A DNA stretch of 41,413 nucleotides from Saccharofermentans sp. (GTDB lineage Bacteria > Bacillota > Clostridia > Saccharofermentanales > Saccharofermentanaceae): assembly GCA_024403795.1 (NCBI GenBank), contig JAKSRD010000018.1, forward strand, positions 1 to 41,413, given 5' to 3'. Shown here piece after piece: positions 30,825-39,486 of the stretch. The notes below the pieces were generated by a model. The model saw only the letters and a list, made by a program, of their open reading frames with translations, searched no databases and was not told the DNA's origin. Both the position numbers and the translations under genes were made by a program. Positions within the stretch are counted from its first letter, which is position 1. Each line of letters starts with the position of its first letter.

Positions 30825-33775
30825 GTGATGAACAATTCCTTTCCGCCGGCACGCTTCTCCGCATCCTTGATCAATTGGATCACGGATGTGTCCGGAGCAC
30901 TGTGGATCAGGCCTTCGAAAACGCCCATGAATATATCGGCAAATCTCTCTATGCTGCTTCGGTCGTAAAGGCTTGCCGCATAGTCGATCACCAACTGAAG
31001 TCCGTTGCTGTCATCCAATACCTGTACATCGAAAACATTCTCCGAAGCTGAAGCATTCTGTCTTATGTCAACGGTCTCGATGTCGGAACCGCCCGCATCA
31101 CGAATGCCGCGCTGATACAGGAAGCAGATACGGTCGTCCTCGACTACGCGCACATTCCTGATCGTATAAGGGAAGAAGCTGTATGCAAGGCCCTTCGCCA
31201 GCTGCTCCTTGATGCTGTCGTAAAGTGATTGAACGGTGTCCTTTTTGTGCAGGCGCAGCATGACCGGAAGATCTCTCAACAGTAATCCAATCATGTTTCC
31301 CTTGCTCACGTCATCACGGCCGTTATAAGTCCAGCTGCATTGCACATTCGGTTTGCGGTTGTATATTGCGAGCGAGAGGAGCACTGCCGTATTGAAGAAA
31401 GCATTTCTGCTGACGCCGAGTTTCTCCTCAAGTGAAGTCAACGCCGCATCATTGGCGTTCATGTCTCTCGTCAGGCTTCCTGCCTCATTCTCACGAACAT
31501 TATGGTCAAGTTCCGGCCTCATCGAGAAGTCTTTGCCGCCGTATATCGAATCGAAGTATTCGAAAGCTTCTCTCGCGCGGGGACTGTTCAGCATCTCATC
31601 ATTCTGATGGAGCATGACATAGTAATAATCCGGCTCCAACGGCATATCGTATACGGACTTCAGGATGTCGCCCAGCAACACCTGGAAAGAGGTGCCGTCA
31701 AATACCGTGTGATGCACGTCGAAGAACACATATCCCTGTCCTTCCACATCGAAAACGCGGCACCGGTACAATTTTGAATTCATGATCTTGAAAGGCTTGA
31801 CCAGAATATTCTTCAGAACATTGAACTCAAAAGCATCATATTTTTCTATCTGCAGATCCGGCGCAAACGACGGCTCGTATATCTGCTCGATATTGCCGTC
31901 GCGGTTGTAGCGGAAACGACTGAGCAATGCCGGGTGATTGGAGATCGCCTTGTTCAAGGCATCGAGCAGCTTCTCGCGCGGAATGGTATTGAAATCCACT
32001 TTGAACATCGTATTGAGATTCAGCATTGTCGACAGCGGCGTATAGCACTGGTAGTCAAACATATATACCTGAAAACTGCTGAGCAGCTGAGGCTCGTGGA
32101 GGAATTTCTCGTTCAACTCTTCGTTGCTTGCAAAATCTCCGTCCGGATGTGCTTCTTTCCAGAGCCGCGCGATCTCGCGTGGTGTGCGTCCTGCAAAGAT
32201 ATCTGACGCATTAAGTCCGTTGATGTTGCACTCGGTAAGCACTTCCATCGCTGCAAGCGAATCGCCGCCGAGCTTATAGAAATCATCCGATGCACCGATC
32301 TTTTCCATGTGCAGTGCTTTCTCAAAACCCGCACAAAGCTTGCTCTCGAGTTCATCAGCCGGAGCTTCATAGTCATTAAGGAAATCACTGCTGTCCGGCT
32401 TTGGGAGAGCCTTGCGGTCCATCTTACCCGTCGCCTTGAGAGGAACCTTATCGATATGCATGAATACATTCGGCACCATATAATACGGCAGGAGGCGTGA
32501 CATGCGTTCTCTTGCTTCATCATCGTTGCAGGGAAGTGCCTTGTCCGTATAGTAGAGGCATATCATCGTTGACCGCGCATCCTGGAAGATACGGCATGCC
32601 GCAAAATCCAGCTTCAGCTCGCGCTTTGCCACTTCCTCGATCTCACCGGGCTCCACGCGGTTGCCGTTAACCTTGACCATGTCGCTGAGGCGGCCGCAGA
32701 TTACATACTCGCCCTGTTCATTTTTGTAAGCAAGGTCGCCGGTATAGTAATATCCGTCCTTAAAATGTGCCGCCGTCTCCTCCGGAAGATTGAGATAACC
32801 TCTGACATACGGATTCTTAAAGATGACTTCACCTTCTTCTCCGTCCGGCATCTCCTTGCCGTCCTCGCCGACGACCTTCAGATCGGCATCACACACATTG
32901 TGACCGACCGGTGTTTTCGAGTAGGGCTGATCGATCACAAAACGCGCCACCATGAAGCCGCTCTCGGACATCAGATAGCAGTTATGGATCTTCAACCCCT
33001 CCATATAGATATCATTCGCCGGCTCCGAACCGATTACGCAGAAGCGGAGTCCGGGAAGTTTTGTCTTCATGTGGCGGATATGCGAAGGCGTAAGGAACGT
33101 TCCCGTAAAATGATTCTTCAGGAAAAGCATTCCAAGCTTCATCGGATTCTTGACCACATCGTAAGAGACAATATAAACAAAAACCCTGAAATACAGTGTG
33201 TGCGTCAGGATCAGCTGTGCAGCAATGAAGTTCATCGGCGCGACCATGGCAAACCTGTCGTCATCCTTCAGGATCAAGTTCACGCCATCCTCGGAAGCCG
33301 AGTCGATCATGCGGTCAAAGTTGCCGTACTCGTGGATAACGCCCTTCGGATTGCCGGTCGATCCGGAAGTGTAGATGATCATTGCCGCATCATGAGGATC
33401 CGTCTGTTCGAATCCCTTCTTAGGCTCCATCTTCTGGATCTCTTCCCATGCATCGCTGTCGATTACCAGCTTGCAATTACAGTCCTTCTTCATGAAGGCC
33501 ACGCGTTCCGGTTCATACGTATCTTCAACAGTCAGGAAAACAGAGCCGTTGCGCATTACGCCGAACTGTGCGATCACCGGTTGAATGCCGCGTGGCAGGA
33601 ACAAAACGACAACATCTTCTTTGCCGATGCCCTTCTCCTGCAAGTACGCATAGACCTTACCGGACACCTCACCGAAAGCACGGTAAGAGATCCCCTTCGG
33701 GACAGTATCATCAGCAAGGACCGGGCGGTCCGGTTCCTGCTCAATATTGGCAAGTATTTTCTCCACATAACGCAT
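30812..33775 (-). CDS. monomodular nonribosomal peptide synthetase, A-PCP-C
   Basis: The 987-residue enzyme has an adenylation domain (about 1-460) with core A3 TSGSTGNPKG (136-145), A5-like LMSESGF (268-274), A7 YYTGDL (343-348), A8 GRLSDMVKVNGNRVEPGEIE (361-380) and the catalytic Lys451 in ATGKMDRK. A carrier domain follows (about 470-540) with GGDSLAAME, the phosphopantetheine Ser506. A condensation domain (about 565-985) has HHTVFDG at 688-694, the intact HHxxxDG active site. No thioesterase or reductase domain is present. It would activate one amino acid, load it on Ser506 and join it to an acceptor. It is the first gene of the operon that carries the partner-switching proteins. GAGGAA precedes the ATG. 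The substrate is not predictable by eye. Confidence 0.92.
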   Translation of the reverse strand: MRYVEKILANIEQEPDRPVLADDTVPKGISYRAFGEVSGKVYAYLQEKGIGKEDVVVLFLPRGIQPVIAQFGVMRNGSVFLTVEDTYEPERVAFMKKDCNCKLVIDSDAWEEIQKMEPKKGFEQTDPHDAAMIIYTSGSTGNPKGVIHEYGNFDRMIDSASEDGVNLILKDDDRFAMVAPMNFIAAQLILTHTLYFRVFVYIVSYDVVKNPMKLGMLFLKNHFTGTFLTPSHIRHMKTKLPGLRFCVIGSEPANDIYMEGLKIHNCYLMSESGFMVARFVIDQPYSKTPVGHNVCDADLKVVGEDGKEMPDGEEGEVIFKNPYVRGYLNLPEETAAHFKDGYYYTGDLAYKNEQGEYVICGRLSDMVKVNGNRVEPGEIEEVAKRELKLDFAACRIFQDARSTMICLYYTDKALPCNDDEARERMSRLLPYYMVPNVFMHIDKVPLKATGKMDRKALPKPDSSDFLNDYEAPADELESKLCAGFEKALHMEKIGASDDFYKLGGDSLAAMEVLTECNINGLNASDIFAGRTPREIARLWKEAHPDGDFASNEELNEKFLHEPQLLSSFQVYMFDYQCYTPLSTMLNLNTMFKVDFNTIPREKLLDALNKAISNHPALLSRFRYNRDGNIEQIYEPSFAPDLQIEKYDAFEFNVLKNILVKPFKIMNSKLYRCRVFDVEGQGYVFFDVHHTVFDGTSFQVLLGDILKSVYDMPLEPDYYYVMLHQNDEMLNSPRAREAFEYFDSIYGGKDFSMRPELDHNVRENEAGSLTRDMNANDAALTSLEEKLGVSRNAFFNTAVLLSLAIYNRKPNVQCSWTYNGRDDVSKGNMIGLLLRDLPVMLRLHKKDTVQSLYDSIKEQLAKGLAYSFFPYTIRNVRVVEDDRICFLYQRGIRDAGGSDIETVDIRQNASASENVFDVQVLDDSNGLQLVIDYAASLYDRSSIERFADIFMGVFEGLIHSAPDTSVIQLIKDAEKRAGGKELFITWLK

Positions 33776-33989
33776 AAGCAGATTCCTCTACGAATGAAAG
33801 TGTAAAAAGTATGAATAGAAGTACGTACCCACTAACTAATATACATCAAAAGGCGATTTTCTGTTGCTTTCTTGAGATTTTGAGCAGCGCGCGGCGAGAG
33901 TGTATGGCAGGGGAGGATGGGGATGGATGGTTTGGAGGGTGCGGAGGCGGCGAGCTTTTTTCGAGATGCTTAGACATGAAGTTATGAAA

Positions 33990-34118
33990 ATATCAGGTAA
34001 AACATGCGGTGGGTGCAACAGAAGATGGTAAAAAAACGCGTGTTCTGTTGCGATTTTCAGAATAGTGCAACAGAAGTGAAGAGAAATTGTGTAGTTCTGT
34101 TGCATGCGAGTAGAAGAG
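33990..34118. repeat. GCAACAGAA palindromic repeat unit with CAGGTAAAACAT module
   Basis: From 34014 to 34118 the sequence matches the 105-bp units at 41188-41413. It contains two hairpins, each made of GCAACAGAA and TTCTGTTGC arms about 18-20 nt apart. CAGGTAAAACAT precedes it, as at the end of the window. It lies in the 740-bp gap upstream of the NRPS gene, which has no ORF I can support. Confidence 0.85.
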
Positions 34119-34153
34119 TACCTGAGGTTTAACTTGACCTTGAGTTGCAAAAC

Positions 34154-34258
34154 ATCATGCAAAACATGCTGCATCTGCATGATGTTTAGCATGAGATTTG
34201 GCCTAAAACGCCCGAGAATCATGCAAAACATGCTGCACCTGCATGATGTTCAGCATGA
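34154..34258. repeat. 41-bp tandem repeat with ATCATGCA hairpins
   Basis: Units at 34154-34194 and 34218-34258 match at 39 of 41 bases. Each contains ATCATGCA and TGCATGAT arms, forming a stem with a loop of about 15 nt. Confidence 0.85.
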
Positions 34259-34320
34259 TATATAGCGGCGCCCCAAAACACCCGAAAACCACACATAACA
34301 TTCGCAACCTTTCCGATGCC

Positions 34321-34437
34321 TCTTTGCACCCATGTAACACGGAGTTCATTCTGGCAAGAACACGCAAAAAAGACGGCTCTTCTTTGCGCCCGGGCAACAC
34401 GGAATTCATTTTAGTAAGAACGCCAAAAAGGCGGCCT
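34321..34437. repeat. 60-bp tandem repeat, diverged
   Basis: Units 34321-34377 and 34381-34437 share CTTTGC, AACACGGA, TTCATT and AAGAAC blocks with a 60-bp offset. The end of unit 2 forms the left arm of the terminator of the next minus-strand gene. Confidence 0.65.
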
Positions 34438-34455
34438 CCCTATTGAGACCGCCTT
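34424..34455 (-). terminator. terminator of the sigma/anti-sigma operon
   Basis: AAGGCGG (34428-34434) pairs with CCGCCTT (34449-34455), with inner CTC/GAG pairs; on the minus strand five T follow. It lies about 60 nt after the anti-sigma stop codon. Confidence 0.85.
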
Positions 34456-34517
34456 CTCTATTCCCATACAGAATAGTGTTGATCAACTATTCATCCTCAT
34501 ATTTGCAATATGCTCCG

Positions 34518-35513
34518 TCAGAGATCTGCGAAATTAACCTTATCTGCCCACGCCTCAAACTGCTCTTTGCTCATAGTGGAATCTGACCAGCTAAGCATTG
34601 CATTGACGACTACGAAGCTGTTGTCGCAGTCAGCGATCATGAGGCCTTGACCTTCTGATAATGCAAGATAGACCGTGACACCGCTCGCAGTAGTGTATGT
34701 CCACTGCTCGTAATCGTCGATGCCGTTGATTCCGAGGTATACTGTATCGAGAACGCCCTTTACAGTACGTCTGAGCTGGAAATTAAAATCACCGTAGTTG
34801 CCGTCTACCTGGAGTGTGCCATCTTCAAAATAGTAACCCACGTATGTTGCATCGCTCATGAGAACGCCAAACTTTTCTTCGATCTCAGCCTGCTGTGCCG
34901 ATGTGCATCTGGAACTGTGAAGCTTAAGATCGTACTTGGCTGTGATCTCATCGATCTTGTCGGCCATCTCTTGAGAATAGACGGTATATGCGCCGTATTT
35001 CTCGTCCCACTCTGTCGGATCGTTTCCTACTTCGTTCAAGATGGCCCAATCTGTGTCGTAGTTCATCTCAAACTCGTTCCATTCCTTCGAAGCCAGATAT
35101 TCAGGTGAATCACTGTATCCCTGTAATGAGATATCAGCTGTGTTATTGGATTTTCCCGAATAGTCGCCCGGAAAAGTTACAGGTGTGTCCGGTGTGTCCG
35201 ATGCGCCCGGTGCAGGTGCAGGTTTTACCGGAGCTTCGGAAGTCTGTTCAGTGCCGAAGGTCAGATTTTCGAGACCTCCGCCGAATTCAGCATAAGATGT
35301 GATTCCAAGGCCTGCTACGAGCGCAACTGCGATCGCGGCAATTACAGCCGTTTTTCCGGAAGTGTGCTTGGTAGTGTTTGTTTTGTTATCACTGTTGTTA
35401 TTTACTTTTTTCATTGCCATCTCCTTAATTCTTGCTGTGGAGACGACGTCTTCCTCCAGATTGACTGAAGAATCTTCGATGTTATCCATGAGATCACGAA
35501 TATTTACTTTCAT
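34518..35513 (-). CDS. membrane anti-sigma factor with extracellular domain
   Basis: The 331-residue protein has a cytoplasmic N-terminus of about 50 residues (MKVNIRDLMDNIEDSS...) and one membrane helix (about 54-72). A Pro/Thr-rich linker (about 88-120) leads to an extracellular domain (about 130-330) rich in aromatic and acidic residues. This layout fits anti-sigma factors of DUF4179 type: the N-terminal part holds the ECF sigma inside the cell until a signal reaches the outer domain. The gene overlaps the sigma gene by 20 nt, with AAAAGGAGG inside the sigma coding end. The outer domain is not one I recognise. Role inferred from position and topology. Confidence 0.8.
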   Translation of the reverse strand: MKVNIRDLMDNIEDSSVNLEEDVVSTARIKEMAMKKVNNNSDNKTNTTKHTSGKTAVIAAIAVALVAGLGITSYAEFGGGLENLTFGTEQTSEAPVKPAPAPGASDTPDTPVTFPGDYSGKSNNTADISLQGYSDSPEYLASKEWNEFEMNYDTDWAILNEVGNDPTEWDEKYGAYTVYSQEMADKIDEITAKYDLKLHSSRCTSAQQAEIEEKFGVLMSDATYVGYYFEDGTLQVDGNYGDFNFQLRRTVKGVLDTVYLGINGIDDYEQWTYTTASGVTVYLALSEGQGLMIADCDNSFVVVNAMLSWSDSTMSKEQFEAWADKVNFADL

Positions 35514-36066
35514 GTAGATCGCCTCCTTTTAAGTGTCCGATGTTGTTAAGATGATGACGAAGCTGCTCACGCCCGCGCCTAAGTCTTGTTTTGATCGTGG
35601 ACGGGTTCATCTGCATTTGTTTTGAGATTACTGACACGCTTTGACAGTAGTAGTAGAACCTCAGGAAGATCTCTTTGTCCGGTTGAGACATTGAATAAAC
35701 AAGGTCCCTCAGGATACGTGCCTGATCTTCTTGCTCGAGACTGCCAAAAACAGAATCTTCATCTAAGATAAGAATGTCCTCGTCCAAAGGCAGCACTTCA
35801 AACCGTTCCCGCAATTTCTGCATGGAAAGGCTTCGCGCCACGCGACTTAAATACCCTTTAAGGTTGAGGGGATACAGGTTCTCCGCGGATCTCCACAAAG
35901 TAACGAAAACATCTGCCGTTACTTCTTCAGCATCCTCGCGACTCATTGAGCCTTGAAGGACGCTGTTTACCACGGTCCCCACATACGCACTGTACTTATC
36001 GATAAAGTATTCCAGTGCATCCTGGTTACCTGATTTCAGTAAGGTCAGTGCCTCTGCATCTTTCAT
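35494..36066 (-). CDS. ECF-type RNA polymerase sigma factor
   Basis: Starting at the ATG at 36066 (AGAGGTGAT upstream), the 190-residue product has sigma region 2 (about 10-80, with EYFIDKYSAYVGTVV, EDAEEVTADVFVTLWRS and GYLSRVARSL). Region 4 (about 125-175) shows DKEIFLRFYYYCQSVSVISKQMQMNPSTIKTRLRRGREQLR. It directs RNA polymerase to a small regulon, probably including its own operon. It is co-transcribed and overlapping with the membrane anti-sigma gene. Upstream (36132-36137 on this strand) lies a TGAAAC box like those of autoregulated ECF promoters. Confidence 0.93.
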   Translation of the reverse strand: MKDAEALTLLKSGNQDALEYFIDKYSAYVGTVVNSVLQGSMSREDAEEVTADVFVTLWRSAENLYPLNLKGYLSRVARSLSMQKLRERFEVLPLDEDILILDEDSVFGSLEQEDQARILRDLVYSMSQPDKEIFLRFYYYCQSVSVISKQMQMNPSTIKTRLRRGREQLRHHLNNIGHLKGGDLHESKYS

Positions 36067-36105
36067 CCGATCACCTCTTGCATCGTTTTGAACAGCCATT
36101 CACCT

Positions 36106-36137
36106 ATAATAGTGTTGTTCCGTGCCCAAAGGTTTCA
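36106..36137 (-). promoter_or_regulatory. candidate ECF autoregulatory promoter
   Basis: On the minus strand TGAAACCTTT (from 36137) is a typical ECF -35 motif. The -10 region 16-20 nt further (near 36106-36116) reads ACTATTATA rather than CGTC or CGTA, so it may double as a weak sigma-A -10. Confidence 0.4.
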
Positions 36138-36219
36138 ATTATCGCGGTAATTTTTTGTGAGAACCTGTCGGATGACAACAATCGAGAAGTTTTTGCAACT
36201 TTTTCTGCTGTCGGCGCCG

Positions 36220-36297
36220 AGATATCGAAAAGTCTTCGCAGCCACTTATGTTGCAGGCTGCAAGATATCGAAAAGCTTTCGCAGCCACTGTTGTTGC
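36220..36297. repeat. 35-bp direct repeat upstream of a lipoprotein gene
   Basis: Units at 36220-36254 and 36263-36297 (AGATATCGAAAAG...CAGCCACT...TTGC) match at all but a few bases with a 43-bp offset. They lie in the 386-bp gap between the divergent sigma and lipoprotein genes and may be paired regulatory sites. Confidence 0.8.
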
Positions 36298-36359
36298 CGG
36301 CATCCGGAGCCGGTGCGGTACTGATCTGCGCGGATTGCCTCAAATTTACTTAAATATTT

Positions 36360-36389
36360 TTTACCATTTACAGAACACCGTGCTATACT
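36360..36389 (+). promoter_or_regulatory. candidate promoter of the lipoprotein gene
   Basis: TTTACC (36360-36365) and TATACT (36384-36389) with an 18-nt spacer, about 64 nt before the chosen start. Confidence 0.45.
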
Positions 36390-36452
36390 CCGCGTTATCG
36401 CGAAGGCGGAATGTACTTTTTGCACGACGCTCACTATGAGAAAGATATGGGA

Positions 36453-37274
36453 ATGGATAATATGAAGAAAAAGATATTGCCGGCATTGGCCACCGGTTGC
36501 CTCTGCGTAAGCATGCTGGCCGGATGCAACTTCCTTGCGCCGTTTTTGGAGGAGCCTGACAAAGAGATCGACGAGATCCAGACTTACGAATGTTGGTCTG
36601 ATTATTTGAGCATGGTCGGGATCGACAAGTTTTGCGGACAAGAAGGAAAACTTACGAAGATCTTTGATGTCTCTGACGGCCTTTCTGCCGCCGACAATGT
36701 TGAAGTGTCACTCGACAGCGGCAGTCAGCAGATCACGCTTTCTTACAATACCGGCGTAACTGACGGAAAATCCGAATCACTCCACATCCATATGCAGGAC
36801 GGCACCGTTAAGTTCACTTATCACTACGAGACCGGCTTTGCAGATCCGAACTTCACTTTGGAAGACGGAGAAGAATACAAAGACGGTGAGTACCCGATGT
36901 TCACATACGATGCAGAGTATATCTGCGCTCCCGAGCAACTGTCAGATATTGTCTCGAGCAAGAGACTGTTTACCGACAGCACGAGTTATGTCATAAGCGT
37001 CCGTCCGGATCACAACTGCGAACCCGTATACACATACACAAAAAACACTGATGGCAAGTATTCGCTTGCAGTTACCGGAACATCTTCCGAATCGCCTGAC
37101 ACTCAGGGATCCTACGACTTTGAAGAGATCAAGAACATCGATCTCGGTCTCACGGAAGAAGAGTTCTCCCAAAATTACGAAGAGCACTTCGATCACTTCT
37201 ACAATTCAATTAATAATGTTCTTTCCGGGGAATTCTATTCTCCGTTCGAGAAGCTTGGCATGAAGATCGGCTAA
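36453..37274 (+). CDS. lipoprotein, 273 aa, function unknown
   Basis: The start is placed at MDNMKKKILPALAT (36453), since the signal peptide begins there; in-frame ATGs at 36411 and 36447 cannot be excluded. The lipobox is LAGC, with lipidation at about residue 25. The mature domain is acidic and beta-rich with alternating strands and Asp/Ser turns (about 60-230); the C-terminal 40 residues are helical (EEEFSQNYEEHFDHFYNSIN). No family is recognised. It lies divergent to the ECF sigma gene and could be part of its regulon, which is inference. Confidence 0.75.
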   Translation: MDNMKKKILPALATGCLCVSMLAGCNFLAPFLEEPDKEIDEIQTYECWSDYLSMVGIDKFCGQEGKLTKIFDVSDGLSAADNVEVSLDSGSQQITLSYNTGVTDGKSESLHIHMQDGTVKFTYHYETGFADPNFTLEDGEEYKDGEYPMFTYDAEYICAPEQLSDIVSSKRLFTDSTSYVISVRPDHNCEPVYTYTKNTDGKYSLAVTGTSSESPDTQGSYDFEEIKNIDLGLTEEEFSQNYEEHFDHFYNSINNVLSGEFYSPFEKLGMKIG

Positions 37275-37371
37275 GCTGCTTTCGGGGCAGAGAGCTTTTT
37301 CGCGCTCTTTACCAAAAGAACTCGAAAACGGCGATCTGGTCTAGGGTAGAAAATCAGGCTGCCTGCAAACA

Positions 37372-38124
37372 CTACATCTTAGAAAGATCGATCATCTTAA
37401 GCTCCGCATTCTGCTGATCACCGGTGGTGCACACGGCGCAGCAGTAGCCTGAAATGGAGCTGAATTCAGTGAAAGAATACTTGCGTTGATCAAAAGACTG
37501 TCTGATATGGATGTCTTCGTTAAGCTTATCGGGGCTCTCCTCGCCAAGCATAGCATGGATCTCCGCACAAATCTCAGCCAGGCTCTCTTCTCCGAGCTCA
37601 ATGCAGAACTCGTTAAAAGGCAGATTCAATCCCATTCCGGTCGCTTTTATGAAGCTCTCTTTCAGAGTCCAATATCTGTAGAAAAGCAGATCGCGATCAG
37701 CGGCAGATGTTTGGCTGGCAATGTGTGAATATTCTTCAGGACAGAAGAATCTCTCGGCGATCCGAAGATCGGCAGAACGGATCTTCTCGATATCGCAACC
37801 GATCTCGCAGGCAGAGATAGCGCAGATGACATAGTCTTCAGCATGCGAGATATTGAAATGAAGAGGCATGTCTTCAAGGGAGGGTTTGCCGTACGCACCG
37901 ATCTTGATGCGGGCGGGATCGTATTCTGTATTTGCTTCGCGCAGAGCGTATTGCAGCAACATGTCAGCACCGAGAGAAAGGCGGCGGTCTTTGGCGAATC
38001 TGAATCCGTCGATCTTTTGCCGGCGATCGGATGAAGCATTGTCATAGGCAAGGCGATATAAGGATTCGTCTTCCAGAGGCAAAACCGAAGCGGCGTAAAG
38101 ATATGTTTGCGTAACTGAATTCAA
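37372..38124 (-). CDS. Sfp-type 4'-phosphopantetheinyl transferase
   Basis: Sfp-type enzymes move phosphopantetheine from CoA to a Ser of carrier domains. The protein shows the RRLSLGADMLLQYAL segment, the KPSLEDMPLHFNISHAEDYV block, GCDIEKI (metal-binding Asp/Glu) and FYRYWTLKESFIKATG, the two hallmark motifs. The start is placed at a TTG (38124), because family members begin just before the TYLYAASVLPL strand and a TATAAT box lies upstream inside the longer frame. The length of about 250 fits Sfp. It is the likely activator of Ser506 of the NRPS about 3.6 kb away; a role with another carrier protein cannot be excluded. It is monocistronic. Confidence 0.88.
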   Translation of the reverse strand: MNSVTQTYLYAASVLPLEDESLYRLAYDNASSDRRQKIDGFRFAKDRRLSLGADMLLQYALREANTEYDPARIKIGAYGKPSLEDMPLHFNISHAEDYVICAISACEIGCDIEKIRSADLRIAERFFCPEEYSHIASQTSAADRDLLFYRYWTLKESFIKATGMGLNLPFNEFCIELGEESLAEICAEIHAMLGEESPDKLNEDIHIRQSFDQRKYSFTEFSSISGYCCAVCTTGDQQNAELKMIDLSKM

Positions 38125-38249
38125 GTGCGTATCTGTTTTCCTTTTCGATGTCAAAAATACAAAACGTGAGCAATATTTTTTCTTAATTATACCCGACAAA
38201 CGAATACCTTTGGTCAGTGCCGAGCAAATCACCAAATCAATATCACATA

Positions 38250-38279
38250 GAAACAACCGACCTCATAAGGAGATCGGTT
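38250..38279 (-). terminator. possible terminator after the single-helix membrane protein gene
   Basis: AACCGACCTC and GATCGGTT arms form a stem (38255-38279). On the minus strand GTTTCT follows, a weak T tract. It lies about 30 nt past the stop. Confidence 0.55.
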
Positions 38280-38309
38280 GCGGAATTTGTTTGTTTTCGC
38301 GGAAGGAGA

Positions 38310-39125
38310 TCAGAGCTCGATCCATTCGTTGTTTTCGAGATATTCACACGTGGTGCCGGAGAGGCCGTGGGAATATAAGCCGACCTTGCCCTCGTGATCG
38401 AAAACCGTCTCGAGCAAAAACTCTTCGTGATGTTCGCTGCCGCGCGGATCATTGAGAGCATCCATATACGGGCCGCCGGTGTAGACGCTTTGGCTGAAGT
38501 CACGGTGAGCTTCGTATTTATCGTCGGGAAGAGCACAGATCAGAACTTTGAGCGGTTCGTTGTCAGCTATGAGTATCGAGAGGGCATCTTTCACGTTATC
38601 GGCACTTTCAGTCTCACGGACATAAACGAAGACATAGGGAATGTCAGATACATCGAGAGAAGCCAGATATTCTTCATACGAATTGATCGTTCCGGAAGCA
38701 ACGACATAAGCCCAATTGTGTTGGTATTCATTGTTGGCGACGATCACGCATTCATCGAAGCAGGCGCCGATCTTATCCGATATGCGCCGCGCGCTCTCGG
38801 CACCGTAATAGTGGTTGATGTATGACTCTGTCCTGATCTTGCCCATCATGTTGCAAGTGCCGGTTACGTCGACTCCGTCTGAACTTGTTATGCTGAAAAC
38901 ATCGTCTTTTGAGATCGAACCGCCGTCTGCAAAGGTTACGCCGTAAGTTTTCGCGAGCTGACGTTTAATGTAATCCAGACGGTGCATGTCCGACCGCAAG
39001 AAAAAAACGCCCGCGATGCCCGCAAAGAAAACAATGACAACCGTGATCAGTATTATGCTCCCGACATTGCCTTTCTTCCCTGTGTTCTTTCCGGCAATCG
39101 TATCTCTGTTTATATCAGAACTCAT
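38310..39125 (-). CDS. single-pass membrane protein, function unknown
   Basis: The 271-residue protein has a short cytoplasmic N-terminus with basic residues, one membrane helix (about 24-43) and an extracellular domain of about 225 residues. The outer domain is alpha/beta with a central run of hydrophobic strands (ECVIVANN, WAYVVASG, YVFVYVRE, LKVLICALP), which suggests a Rossmann-like or ferredoxin-like sheet. Its C-terminus has a Tyr-Ser-His-Gly-Leu-Ser-Gly segment. I recognise no family. It stands alone; the 360 bp upstream hold only A/T-rich sequence and small hairpins. Confidence 0.7.
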   Translation of the reverse strand: MSSDINRDTIAGKNTGKKGNVGSIILITVVIVFFAGIAGVFFLRSDMHRLDYIKRQLAKTYGVTFADGGSISKDDVFSITSSDGVDVTGTCNMMGKIRTESYINHYYGAESARRISDKIGACFDECVIVANNEYQHNWAYVVASGTINSYEEYLASLDVSDIPYVFVYVRETESADNVKDALSILIADNEPLKVLICALPDDKYEAHRDFSQSVYTGGPYMDALNDPRGSEHHEEFLLETVFDHEGKVGLYSHGLSGTTCEYLENNEWIEL

Positions 39126-39486
39126 TCCTATCTCCGTTAATAACTGAATTCATATCAGTATTTATAATATCCAGTATTCTAACAGGCGGATCAATATTCT
39201 GGCAACTTCCGGTCTCTTCGAAGACCCCCGGAATAAGGGGGGCTACTGTTGGTAGAGTGCTTGAAAACAATGGGTTTGTGGAATGGAAGAGCATTCTTTG
39301 ATGCGCGCATGCTTGAGTCAACATAATGATATAATCGGAGCTGTTTCAAGGCGATTAAAGCTTCGATTTTTGATACCGGCAGTGATAATGCCTATCTGGC
39401 GCGAAGTAGATACAGTAACGATGTAACAAGCTGTTCGTGAGCGAACGGAGATCATATATTGGTCAATTGGTAAGAGGGAGGAGTTC

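Noticed and set aside
32765..33805. 346-codon plus-strand frame opposite the NRPS
   Set aside because: It is a shadow of the adenylation domain, whose core motifs are intact on the minus strand.
33836..34231. Minus-strand frame in the NRPS upstream gap
   Set aside because: It runs through palindromic repeats, has no ribosome site and shares its peptide with the repeat array at the window end.
39307..39335. Promoter for the flavodoxin-like gene (TATAAT at 39330-39335)
   Set aside because: The only -35-like sequence (TTGAGT at 39313) is 11 nt away, too close, and the start codon is about 150 nt downstream; left out as unsupported.
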